Source of the DNA: Streptomyces sp. NBC_00425
Lineage (GTDB): Bacteria; Actinomycetota; Actinomycetes; Streptomycetales; Streptomycetaceae
Assembly: GCF_036030735.1 (NCBI RefSeq)
Contig: NZ_CP107928.1
Span: forward strand, 3,162,001-3,226,000
DNA length: 64,000 bases
Direction of reading: 5' to 3'
The translations under genes and the position numbers were made by a program. Position 1 is the first letter of the stretch. Every line of letters begins with the position of its first letter. Positions 22,560 through 30,293 of the stretch are shown piece after piece. The notes under the pieces are model-generated. The model worked only from the letters and a program-made list of their open reading frames with translations, did no database searches and was not told the DNA's origin.

Positions 22560-22588
22560 CAGGGTGTCCCCCCAAGGAGGACACCCTG
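22560..22588 (-). terminator. Hairpin terminator downstream of the acyl-CoA dehydrogenase
   Basis: A perfect 10-bp inverted repeat CAGGGTGTCC/GGACACCCTG (22560-22569, 22579-22588) with a nine-base loop sits 20 bases past the acyl-CoA dehydrogenase stop and upstream of dxr, so dxr probably has its own promoter in the remaining 35 bases or depends on read-through. Confidence 0.65.
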
Positions 22589-22607
22589 CGCACCGGTGTG
22601 CGACGGC

Positions 22608-24548
22608 TCACCCGATCGAGCGGTGGACGTTCTCCCGCTCGCTGGGTCCCGGGGCCGCCTCGGCGATCCACGGGCCGTCCCCGGACGGGTCGACGATGCC
22701 CTGCTCCAGCCACTCGTAGGCGCCCGCCATGACGCCCTTGACGACCTTGCGGTCCAGGTCGTCGGTGTTGCTCCACAGGCGGCCGAAGAGCTCGTCGACG
22801 CGCAGCCGGGACTGGCGGCAGAAGGCGTCGGCGAGCTGGTAGGCCTCGCGGCCGTGCTCACCGCGCGAGCGCAGCAGTTCGGCGCGCACGCAGGCCGCGC
22901 TCATCGCGAAGAGCTCCGCGCCGATGTCCACGATCCGGCCGAGGAAGCCCTGCTTGGTCTCCATCCGGCCCTGCCAGCGGGACATGGCGTAGAACGTGGA
23001 GCGGGCGAGCTTGCGGGCGTGCCGCTCCACGTGGCGCAGATGCGGGGCGAGGTCGACGCCCGCGTGCTTGAACTCGCTGTACGAGGACGGCAGCTGCCCC
23101 GGTCCCGCGACCAGCTTCGGCAGCCACTTGGCGTAGAAGACACCGGCGCCCACGCCCGCCTTCGCCTTGTCCTGGAGGGACTTGTCGGGGTCGATGAGGT
23201 CGCCGGCGACCGTGAGGTGGGCGTCGACGGCCTCGCGGGCGATGAGGAGATGCATGATCTCCGTCGAGCCCTCGAAGATGCGGTTGATCCGCAGGTCGCG
23301 CAGGACCTGTTCGGCGGGGACCGCCCGCTCGCCGCGGGCGGCGAGGGACGCGGCCGTCTCGAAACCGCGGCCGCCGCGGATCTGGACCAGCTCGTCGGCC
23401 ATCCGCCAGCCCATCTCGGAGGCGATGAGCTTGGCCAGCGCGCCCTCGATGCGGATGTCGTTGCGGTCCTCGTCGGCCATCTGCGAGGACAGGTCGAGGA
23501 CGGCCTCCAGGGCGAAGGTCGTCGCCGCGATGAAGCTGATCTTCGCGCCGACCGCCTCGTGGTGGGCGATCGGCTTGCCCCACTGCTCGCGCGCGGCCGA
23601 CCACTCACGGGCGATCTTCAGGCTCCACTTGCCGGCGGCCACACAGGACGCGGGCAGCGAGAGGCGGCCGGTGTTGAGGGTGGTCAGGGCGATCTTGAGG
23701 CCCGCGCCCTCGGGTCCGATGCGGTTCGCGGCCGGGACGCGGACCTGGTGGAAGCGGGTGACGCCGTTCTCGATGCCGCGCAGGCCCATGAAGGCGTTGC
23801 GGTTCTCGACGGTGATGCCGGGCGAGTCGCTCTCCACGACGAAGGCGGTGATGCCGCCCTTGTGGCCCTCGCTCTTCGGCACCCGGGCCATCACGACCAG
23901 CAGGTCGGCGACGACGCCGTTGGTCGTCCACAGCTTCACGCCGTCGAGGACGTAGTCTCCCCCGTCGTCGGGCACCGCGCTGGTGGCGAGGCGGGCCGGG
24001 TCGGAGCCGACGTCCGGCTCCGTGAGGAGGAAGGCGCTGATGTCGGTGGTGGCGCAGCGGGGCAGGAACTTCTGCTTCTGCTCGGGGGTGCCGAACATCT
24101 TCAGCGGCTGCGGCACGCCGATCGACTGGTGCGCCGACAGCAGCACGCCGATCGCGGGACTGGCCGAGCCGACCAGGGCCAGCGCCTTGTTGTAGTAGAC
24201 CTGGGTCAGGCCGAGGCCGCCGTACTTGGGGTCGATCTTCATGCCGAGGGCGCCGAGCTCCTTGAGCCCGGTGATCACCTCGTCGGGGATCCGGGCCTCG
24301 CGCTCGATGCGGGCCGCGTCCACCTGCGTGTCGCAGAAGGCGCGGAGCTTGGCCAGGAACGCCTCGCCGCGCCGGACGGCCTCGGCGGAGGGGACCGGGT
24401 GAGGGTGGATGAGGTCGAGCCGGAAGCGGCCCAGGAACAGTTCCTTGGCGAAGCTGGGCTTGCGCCAGTCCTGTTCCCGGGCGGCCTCGGCGACCTGGCG
24501 GGCCTCACGTTCGGTGACGGTGGGTTTCTTGAGGGGTGGTGCGGACAT
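22608..24548 (-). CDS. Acyl-CoA dehydrogenase family protein
   Basis: FAD enzyme that oxidises an acyl-CoA at the alpha-beta bond. 646 residues from the ATG at 24548 (GAGGTGAG upstream; MSAPPLKKPTVTEREARQVA). Seen: ITGLKELGALGMKIDPKYGG, FLLTEPDVGSDPARLATSAV, LWTTNGVVADLLVVMARVP, GLRGIENGVTRFHQVRVPAANRIGP, IRGGRGFETA and the glutamate-containing RIFEGSTEIMHLLIAREAVD. A C-terminal extension of roughly 170 residues beyond the usual 380-residue core is present, as in long FadE-type enzymes. The acyl chain cannot be deduced. The promoter region holds three TACC(C)GATC repeats. Confidence 0.93.
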   Translation of the reverse strand: MSAPPLKKPTVTEREARQVAEAAREQDWRKPSFAKELFLGRFRLDLIHPHPVPSAEAVRRGEAFLAKLRAFCDTQVDAARIEREARIPDEVITGLKELGALGMKIDPKYGGLGLTQVYYNKALALVGSASPAIGVLLSAHQSIGVPQPLKMFGTPEQKQKFLPRCATTDISAFLLTEPDVGSDPARLATSAVPDDGGDYVLDGVKLWTTNGVVADLLVVMARVPKSEGHKGGITAFVVESDSPGITVENRNAFMGLRGIENGVTRFHQVRVPAANRIGPEGAGLKIALTTLNTGRLSLPASCVAAGKWSLKIAREWSAAREQWGKPIAHHEAVGAKISFIAATTFALEAVLDLSSQMADEDRNDIRIEGALAKLIASEMGWRMADELVQIRGGRGFETAASLAARGERAVPAEQVLRDLRINRIFEGSTEIMHLLIAREAVDAHLTVAGDLIDPDKSLQDKAKAGVGAGVFYAKWLPKLVAGPGQLPSSYSEFKHAGVDLAPHLRHVERHARKLARSTFYAMSRWQGRMETKQGFLGRIVDIGAELFAMSAACVRAELLRSRGEHGREAYQLADAFCRQSRLRVDELFGRLWSNTDDLDRKVVKGVMAGAYEWLEQGIVDPSGDGPWIAEAAPGPSERENVHRSIG

Positions 24549-24591
24549 GAGGCTCACCTCGCCGCGAATCGGGATCTCGGACCACATTGGT

Positions 24592-24627
24592 TACCGATCG
24601 GTGCTACCCGATCGTTGGTACCCGATC
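24592..24627. promoter_or_regulatory. Triplicated TACC(C)GATC motif upstream of the acyl-CoA dehydrogenase
   Basis: Three copies with a 13-14 base period: TACCGATCGGT (24592-24602, of which ACCGATCGGT is a perfect palindrome), TACCCGATCGT (24605-24615) and TACCCGATC (24619-24627). They begin about 45 bases upstream of the start codon. The arrangement resembles a multi-site operator, perhaps for a TetR-type fatty-acid regulator; the regulator is not in the window. Confidence 0.5.
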
Positions 24628-24860
24628 CGGGCCGAGGTGGCCACCCCGCGTGCGCGCGTTCGGCCACCCGACCCCCCGGCGCGCTCCGGCCGCGAGCGCC
24701 GCGCGCCCCGGCGGAGCACGGCACGCGGGTGCGCGCCGGGTCGCCCGGAAGCACCGCTTCCGCCGGTCGGGCGGCCTGCGCCGAACGGGTGTGCGCGAGG
24801 TGTGCGCGACTCCCGCGAGGGGTTCCCGTACCCTTCTCCACCATTCCCCCATAACTCCGT

Positions 24861-24876
24861 GTCGAAGCGCTTCGAC
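24861..24876. promoter_or_regulatory. LacI-type operator 1 (lacI promoter, distal)
   Basis: Perfect 16-bp palindrome GTCGAAGCGCTTCGAC with the central CG step typical of LacI/GalR operators. It is one of four copies in the window, all in front of genes of the glycoside hydrolase locus. Confidence 0.85.
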
Positions 24877-24882
24877 AACCTA

Positions 24883-24911
24883 TGGACACCCACCCCCTCT
24901 GGGGCTACTGT
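24883..24911 (+). promoter_or_regulatory. Candidate promoter for lacI and the GH31 gene
   Basis: TGGACA (24883-24888), 17 bases, TACTGT (24906-24911). It lies between the two operators, so a bound repressor could loop across or block it. Assigned by eye only. Confidence 0.35.
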
Positions 24912-24949
24912 CGAACCACCCTCACCCGCCCTTGTTCGTAATGCGCACT

Positions 24950-24964
24950 GTCGAAGCGCTTCAC
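24950..24964. promoter_or_regulatory. LacI-type operator 2 (lacI promoter, proximal)
   Basis: GTCGAAGCGCTTCAC, an almost perfect copy of the same palindrome, ends 17 bases before the lacI start codon. It would allow autorepression. Confidence 0.8.
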
Positions 24965-24981
24965 AAAGCTTGGAGAGCTGG

Positions 24982-25995
24982 ATGGTCACCCTCGCCGAGG
25001 TCGCCCAGCACGCCGGAGTCTCGGCGAGCACGGTGAGCTATGTCCTCAGTGGCAAGCGGTCCATCTCGACGACGACCCGGCAGCGCGTCGAGCAGAGCAT
25101 CCGGGAACTCGGCTACCACCCGAACGCGGGCGCCCGCGCACTGGCCAGCAGCCGGTCCAACATCATCGCGCTGATGATTCCGCTGCGCACCGACATCTAC
25201 GTGCCGGTGATGATGGAGATCGCCATCGCGGTTGCCACCACGGCGCGCGCGTACGGATACGACGTCCTGCTGCTGACCGGCGAGGAGGGGCCCGACGCCG
25301 TCCGCCGCGTCACCGGCAGCGGCCTCGCCGACGCGATGATCCTCATGGACGTCGAACTGGACGACGAGCGGCTGCCCCTGCTGCGCTCCACCGACCAGCC
25401 CTCCGTGCTGATCGGGCTGCCCGCCGACACCTCCGGCCTGACCTGCGTCGACCTGGACTTCGCGGCGACCGGCGCACTGTGCGTGGAGCACCTGGCGACG
25501 CTGGGACACCGCGACATCGCCGTCATCGGCGAGGCGCCCGCGGTCTACGAACGGCACACCGGGTTCGCCGAACGCACCCTCGACGGTCTCCGGCGCCGGG
25601 CCGGGGAGCTGGGCCTGCGGCTGCTGCACCGCCCGTGCGAGGGCGGATACGACGCGATGGCCGTGACGCTGGCCCGGGTCCTCGACGAGCGGCCGGGCAC
25701 CACCGGCTTCGTCGTGCAGAACGAGTCGGCGGTCGAGCCGCTGCTCGCGCTGCTGCGCCAGCAGGGCCGGGCCGTCCCGGAGGACGTGTCGGTGGTGGCG
25801 ATCTGCCCCGATCAGGTCGCCGTCCAGGCGTCCGTGCGGCTGACCTCGGTCGCCATCCCCGCGCAGGAGATGGGCCGGCACGCCGTGGAACGCCTCGTCG
25901 CCAAGCTGGAGGGGCGCGGCGGCGACGAGGTCGTGCTCATCGCGCCCGAGCTGACGGTCCGGGCGAGCACGGGACCGGCGCCCTCCGGGGCCTGA
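24982..25995 (+). CDS. LacI-family transcriptional regulator of the xyloglucan-type locus
   Basis: 337 residues from the ATG at 24982 (GGAGAG upstream). Seen: the LacI helix-turn-helix and hinge MVTLAEVAQHAGVSASTVSY, VLSGKRSISTTTRQRVEQSI, RELGYHPNAGARALASSRSN, then a periplasmic-binding-protein-like sensor domain (IIALMIPLRTDIYVPVMMEI, GLPADTSGLTCVDLDFAATG, HLATLGHRDIAVIGE). The effector is presumably a xyloglucan-derived oligosaccharide or sugar; this is inferred from neighbours. Two palindromes precede it and two more lie in the GH3/transporter divergent region, so it most likely represses both clusters and itself. The GH31 gene follows after 139 bases. Confidence 0.93.
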   Translation: MVTLAEVAQHAGVSASTVSYVLSGKRSISTTTRQRVEQSIRELGYHPNAGARALASSRSNIIALMIPLRTDIYVPVMMEIAIAVATTARAYGYDVLLLTGEEGPDAVRRVTGSGLADAMILMDVELDDERLPLLRSTDQPSVLIGLPADTSGLTCVDLDFAATGALCVEHLATLGHRDIAVIGEAPAVYERHTGFAERTLDGLRRRAGELGLRLLHRPCEGGYDAMAVTLARVLDERPGTTGFVVQNESAVEPLLALLRQQGRAVPEDVSVVAICPDQVAVQASVRLTSVAIPAQEMGRHAVERLVAKLEGRGGDEVVLIAPELTVRASTGPAPSGA

Positions 25996-26134
25996 CGCGC
26001 ATCCTCGCGCCCCCGCCCTTCGCTCCCCGCCCGCCTCGCCCCCTCGCTCCACACCCCTCGCGCCCTGCCGGGGCGCCCCCATGCCCGCGTCCTCTGTTTC
26101 ACTCCTGTCTGCACTCCTTCAAGGAGCACTCCAC

Positions 26135-28177
26135 GTGAACCAGTCTGCCGAAAACCAGCCCCAGGTCAGCCTCGCGCAGTCGTCGCCCACGGTCGGCACC
26201 TTCCGGGAGCGCGACGGCGCGCTGGAGTGGAGGGGCCGTCAGGAGACCCTGCGGGTCGAACCGTGGGGCCCGGACGCCGTCCGGGTACGCGCCCGGCTCG
26301 GCGGACCGATCCTCGAAGGACTGCCGGGCGCCCTGCTCGACGAGCCGCCCGCCACCGAGAGCAGCGTCAAGACCGGCGACGCGGAAGGACTGCTGACGGT
26401 CGGCGCGCTCACCGTCGAGGTGAGCGCCGAGGGCCTGGTCCGCTTCCTGCGCACCGACGACCGCACCGAGATCCTGGCCGAGGACCGCGCCCACTTCTGG
26501 TGGCCCGGCTCACGCCTCTACACCGCCGTCGGCAACGGCCACCACCGTCTGGAGCAGCGGTTCGCCGCCTACGACGACGAGCGGCTGTACGGCCTCGGCC
26601 AGCACCAGCACGGCCGCCTCGACCAGAAGGGCCTGGTCCTGGACCTGGTCCAGCGCAACGCCGAGGTCGGCATCCCGGTGCTCAGCTCGAACCGCGGCTA
26701 CACGCTGCTGTGGAACAACCCGGCGATCGGCCGCGTCGAACTGGCCGGCAACGGCACCCGCTGGGTCGCGGACTCGGCTCGGCAGATCGACTACTGGATC
26801 ACGGCCGGCGCCCCGGCCGACGGTCAGCGCCGCTACAGCGCGGTCACCGGCCGTACGCCGATGCTGCCGGAGTGGGCGGCGGGCTTCTGGCAGTGCAAGC
26901 TGCGCTATCGCACGCAGGACGAACTCCTCGAGGTGGCACGGGAGTACAAGCGCCGGGGACTGCCGCTCGACGCCATCGTCTGCGACTTCTTCCACTGGAC
27001 GCACCTGGGCGACTGGAAGTTCGACCCGGCCGAGTGGCCCGACCCGGCGGCGATGGTCCGCGAGCTCGAGGAGCTGGGCGTCAAGCTGGTGGTGAGCGTG
27101 TGGCCGTCGGTGTCGCCGCTGAGCGAGAACCATCAGGTGCTGGAGCAGCGCGGCTGGTTCATCGGCACCCAGTACGGTCCGATGGCGCACGCCGACTGGC
27201 CCGACAAGGGGGTCGCGTCGACGGTCCAGGTGGCGTTCTACGACGCGACCAACCCCGAGGCCCGGGACTTCCTGTGGTCGAAGATCCGCGACAACTACCT
27301 CGCCCCGTACGGCATCACGGCCTTCTGGCTGGACGCCTGCGAGCCGGAGCTGAAGCCCGGCTTCCCGGAGAACCTGCGCTACTGGGCGGGTCCGGGTCTG
27401 GAGGTCGGCAACATGTACCCGGCCGAGAACTCCCGCACGTTCTACGAAGGGCTGCGCGCGGCCGGCGAGGAGGAGATCGTCAGCCTCAACCGCTCGGCGT
27501 GGGCGGGCAGTCAGCGCTACGGCGCCGCCCTGTGGTCCGGTGACATCGGGACCGACTTCCCGACGCTGCGCCGGCAGATCGCGGCCGGCCTCAACACCGC
27601 GCTGTCGGGCATCCCGTGGTGGAACACCGACATCGGCGGCTTCCACGGCGGCGACCCGGACGACCCGGCGTACCGGGAGGTGATGGTCCGCTGGTTCCAG
27701 TTCGGCGCGGTGTCCCCGCTGATGCGTCTGCACGGCTTCCGCGACCCGGGCATGCCGCTCGGCCCCGACATGACCGGCGGTCCGAACGAGGTGTGGTCGT
27801 ACGGCGAGGAGGCGGGCACGATCCTGGAGGCCTATCTGCGGCTGCGCGAGCGGCTCAAGCCGTACGTCCTTCAGGTCATGCGGGAGGCGCACGAGGAGGG
27901 CCTGCCGCCCATGCGGCCGCTGTTCCTGGAGTTCCCGGACGACCCGGCGGCCTGGTCGGTGGACGATTCCTACCTCTTCGGCCGGGACCTGCTCGTCGCG
28001 CCGGTGCTGACGGCGGGCGCGACGACCCGTACGGCCCACCTCCCGGCGGGCGCGGTCTGGACGGACGCGTGGACCGGCGAGACCTACGAGGGCGGGGCGA
28101 GCGTGACGGTCGACGCCCCGCTGGACCGCCTCCCGCTGTTCCTGCGGGACGGGGCCCGGCTGCCGGTGGCCGAGTAA
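26135..28177 (+). CDS. Glycoside hydrolase family 31, probable cytoplasmic alpha-xylosidase
   Basis: 680 residues from the GTG at 26135 (AAGGAG eight bases upstream). No signal peptide. Seen: an N-terminal beta domain, then the GH31 barrel with CDFFHWTHLGDWKFDPAEWP, the nucleophile motif ITAFWLDACEPE (Asp near 400), the acid/base motif ALWSGDIGTDFPTLRRQI (Asp near 470), GIPWWNTDIGGFHGG and MRLHGFRD, and the beta C-terminal domains. GH31 covers alpha-xylosidase, alpha-glucosidase and relatives. I favour alpha-xylosidase acting on imported xyloglucan oligosaccharides because of the GH12, GH74, GH42, GH95 and GH3 neighbours. It is probably cotranscribed with lacI. Confidence 0.88.
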   Translation: MNQSAENQPQVSLAQSSPTVGTFRERDGALEWRGRQETLRVEPWGPDAVRVRARLGGPILEGLPGALLDEPPATESSVKTGDAEGLLTVGALTVEVSAEGLVRFLRTDDRTEILAEDRAHFWWPGSRLYTAVGNGHHRLEQRFAAYDDERLYGLGQHQHGRLDQKGLVLDLVQRNAEVGIPVLSSNRGYTLLWNNPAIGRVELAGNGTRWVADSARQIDYWITAGAPADGQRRYSAVTGRTPMLPEWAAGFWQCKLRYRTQDELLEVAREYKRRGLPLDAIVCDFFHWTHLGDWKFDPAEWPDPAAMVRELEELGVKLVVSVWPSVSPLSENHQVLEQRGWFIGTQYGPMAHADWPDKGVASTVQVAFYDATNPEARDFLWSKIRDNYLAPYGITAFWLDACEPELKPGFPENLRYWAGPGLEVGNMYPAENSRTFYEGLRAAGEEEIVSLNRSAWAGSQRYGAALWSGDIGTDFPTLRRQIAAGLNTALSGIPWWNTDIGGFHGGDPDDPAYREVMVRWFQFGAVSPLMRLHGFRDPGMPLGPDMTGGPNEVWSYGEEAGTILEAYLRLRERLKPYVLQVMREAHEEGLPPMRPLFLEFPDDPAAWSVDDSYLFGRDLLVAPVLTAGATTRTAHLPAGAVWTDAWTGETYEGGASVTVDAPLDRLPLFLRDGARLPVAE

Positions 28178-28285
28178 CGCCGGTACAGCCGAACTCCCTT
28201 GTGGCAAAAGGCGGTTGGTGGGGTAGGGGGCTGGCGTCCCGCTGCCCCCTCCGTCCCCCGCTGCCCCGCGAAAGGGTGTTCTCCC

Positions 28286-29473
28286 GTGTCCTCATCCCCG
28301 CTCGCCCTCACTGTGGCCGACCTGTTGCTGCGGCCCGGCTTCGCCTCCCGTCGCACGCCCGACCGCGTCTTCGACCGGCTCTCGGCCACGGCCCGCCCGG
28401 CGGACGGGGACGAGGAGTGCACCGAGGAGTTCCGGCGTCTGCTGCGCGACTGGGCCCGGGACGAGAACCTCACGCCGGTCGGCTGGTGGTCGGCGCAGGG
28501 GCACGTCCGGCGGCATCTGGCCAACCGCGCCCGGGTCCGGCGGCTGATCGCCGAGCATCCCGGGATCGCACGGGAGCCGATCGAGCGGCCGGTGTTCGTG
28601 GTGGGCCTGCCGCGCACCGCGACGACACTCACCCACGGTGTGCTCTCGCTGTCCGAGCAGCACCGATGTCCCCTGCTGTGGGAGCTGCTGGCACCGGACC
28701 TGGAGGGCTCCCCCGAGCAGCGCCGCAGGGCGGTCACCGCGGCGCGCCTCATGGTCGGCGCCATCGATCTGTTCGCGCCGCGCTACCGCGACATCCATCC
28801 ACTGGTCGCCGAGGGGCCCGAGGAGTGCACCTTCGCCCTCCCGCACACCGTCATGCCGCTGTCCCAGGCCCGCATCCCCGCCTACCGGGCGGCGCTGGAG
28901 GAGCGGGACTTCGTCCCGGACTACGCCTACCTCAAGCAGGTCTACCAGGTGCTCCAGTACGGCCGCCCCCGCCGCCGCTGGGTGCTGAAGTCGCCGCTGC
29001 ACACCGGCAACCTCGACGCGCTGCTCGCCGTCTTCCCCGACGCCACGCTGGTGTGGACGCACCGGGATCCGGCCGCCGTCGTGGCCTCGTTCTGCAGCCT
29101 GATCGAGCACGGCATGGCGATCACCCTGCGCCCGCTCGACCTGCACGAGCTGGGCGCCACCTGGCTCGCCCTGCTGAGCCGTTCCGTGCAGCGCGGCCTC
29201 GCGGCCCGTGCCTGCGTGCCGCGCGAGGCGCTGGTGGACGTCCCCTACTCCTGGCTGGGATCGGACCCGGCCGCCGGAGCCCCGAAGCTCTACGACGCCG
29301 TGGGCGCCCGCTGGACCGACGCCGACGCGGCACGGCTCCCCCGGATCGCCGCCCGCCCCAAGGGCAGCCGGCCGCACAGCTACGACCTGGCCCGTTACGG
29401 CCTGACCCGGGCGGACGTCGACGCCGCGTTCGCCGACTACGACGTGTTGCGCGCCGAGGTCGACCGGGCCTGA
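28286..29473 (+). CDS. Sulfotransferase family protein (PAPS-dependent)
   Basis: 395 residues from the GTG at 28286 (AAAGGG upstream). Seen: the 5'-phosphosulfate loop VFVVGLPRTATTLTHGVLSL, a preceding helical domain, VLKSPLHTGNLDALLAVFPD, and the 3'-phosphate motif ATLVWTHRDPAAVVASFCSL, which are hallmarks of the sulfotransferase fold. The acceptor is unknown. It starts 108 bases after the GH31 gene on the same strand and is followed by a bidirectional hairpin, so it may be the last gene of the lacI unit. A role in xyloglucan use is not obvious. Confidence 0.85.
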   Translation: MSSSPLALTVADLLLRPGFASRRTPDRVFDRLSATARPADGDEECTEEFRRLLRDWARDENLTPVGWWSAQGHVRRHLANRARVRRLIAEHPGIAREPIERPVFVVGLPRTATTLTHGVLSLSEQHRCPLLWELLAPDLEGSPEQRRRAVTAARLMVGAIDLFAPRYRDIHPLVAEGPEECTFALPHTVMPLSQARIPAYRAALEERDFVPDYAYLKQVYQVLQYGRPRRRWVLKSPLHTGNLDALLAVFPDATLVWTHRDPAAVVASFCSLIEHGMAITLRPLDLHELGATWLALLSRSVQRGLAARACVPREALVDVPYSWLGSDPAAGAPKLYDAVGARWTDADAARLPRIAARPKGSRPHSYDLARYGLTRADVDAAFADYDVLRAEVDRA

Positions 29474-29483
29474 CGCACGGCGG

Positions 29484-29518
29484 GGGGCCGGCCCCGCGGG
29501 GTGTGCGGAGCCGGCCCC
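29484..29518. terminator. Bidirectional hairpin between the sulfotransferase and GH12 genes
   Basis: The inverted repeat GGGGCCGGC/GCCGGCCCC (29484-29492 and 29510-29518) lies in the 54-base gap between the convergent sulfotransferase and GH12 genes and could end both transcripts. Confidence 0.6.
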
Positions 29519-29527
29519 GGAAGCCGG

Positions 29528-30247
29528 TCAGCTGCTGCTGACCGTCGCGCTGTTGGCCCGGAAGTCGAGTCCGCCGGCCGACGAGGTGATCTCGAAGCCG
29601 AACTGCACGTCCCCGATGGTCTCGTTGCCGAACCAGTGCTTGGTGTCCTTGATCCACTTCAGGATCGGCAGGATGTCGACGGTGCCGGACGTCGAGTTCG
29701 AGGTGCGCACGAAGGAGAACACGTCGTTGGCGGTGTTGTTGCCCTTGTAGACGGCCCAGGTGTGGCCGCCGAGGGTGACGGTGCCCTGCGAGGTGCCGAG
29801 GGGGCCGACGGCGCCGGTCTTGTTGACCCAGAGCATGACCTCGTAGTCGTAGTCGGTGTCCCAGATGTCGTACGACGTGTTGTACGAGCCGGCGGACGGG
29901 ACGGTGACGTTGTAGCTGCCGGTGAGCGAGCTCAGCGAGGTGATCGACTTGTTGATCACCTTCTTGGAGTCGGGGTAGGACTTGATGCCGCCGGTGTTGG
30001 GGTGGTTGGCCCAGACGCCCCAGTTGGTGCCGGAGTTGGCCCAGAAGCACTGGCTGCCGGAGCCGGAGCCCCAGATGTTGTTGTAGAGCGTGTAGCCGTT
30101 CAGGCTCGTGTTGCCGTACTGCTCGCAGCTGTTCCAGACGGCGGCCGAGGCGGGGGCGGAGGCGAGGCCCACGGTGGCGCCGAGCGCGAGGGCGGGGGCG
30201 AGGAGGGCCTTGACGATCCTGCGGGGGGTTCGGTTCCGTGTTGCCAT
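29528..30247 (-). CDS. Secreted glycoside hydrolase family 12 endoglucanase / xyloglucanase
   Basis: 239 residues with a Sec signal peptide (basic start RRIVKALLAPALALGATVGL, cleavage after ASA near 36). Seen: the GH12 beta-jellyroll core with CEQYGNTSLNGYTLYNNIWG, SYDIWDTDYDYEVMLWVN containing the nucleophile Glu (136), VFSFVRTSNSTSGTVDILPI and VQFGFEITSSAGG containing the acid/base Glu (219). No linker or carbohydrate-binding module follows. GH12 enzymes cleave beta-1,4-glucan or xyloglucan; next to GH74 and debranching enzymes a xyloglucanase is likely. It starts 46 bases past the GH95 stop and has GAAGGG before the ATG. Confidence 0.93.
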   Translation of the reverse strand: MATRNRTPRRIVKALLAPALALGATVGLASAPASAAVWNSCEQYGNTSLNGYTLYNNIWGSGSGSQCFWANSGTNWGVWANHPNTGGIKSYPDSKKVINKSITSLSSLTGSYNVTVPSAGSYNTSYDIWDTDYDYEVMLWVNKTGAVGPLGTSQGTVTLGGHTWAVYKGNNTANDVFSFVRTSNSTSGTVDILPILKWIKDTKHWFGNETIGDVQFGFEITSSAGGLDFRANSATVSSS

Positions 30248-30293
30248 GGTGTCCCTTCCATGGGTGGGGGGAACTGCGCTTTTCTGGGGGGAG

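Larger units (their letters stand above)
24549..24981. promoter_or_regulatory. Divergent control region between the acyl-CoA dehydrogenase and lacI
   Basis: 433 bases without a supported gene. From left to right it holds a triplicated TACC(C)GATC motif next to the acyl-CoA dehydrogenase start (24592-24627), about 230 bases of GC-rich DNA in which I see nothing, then the two LacI-type palindromes and a candidate promoter in front of lacI. Confidence 0.8.

Noticed and set aside
22317..24854. 845-residue plus-strand open frame across dxr and the acyl-CoA dehydrogenase
   Set aside because: Spans two well-supported minus-strand genes and the terminator between them; no recognisable protein features.
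26106..26126. CTCCTTCAAGGAG palindrome before the GH31 gene as a fifth operator
   Set aside because: It lacks the GAAGCGCTTC core and overlaps the AAGGAG ribosome-binding site, which explains half of the symmetry.
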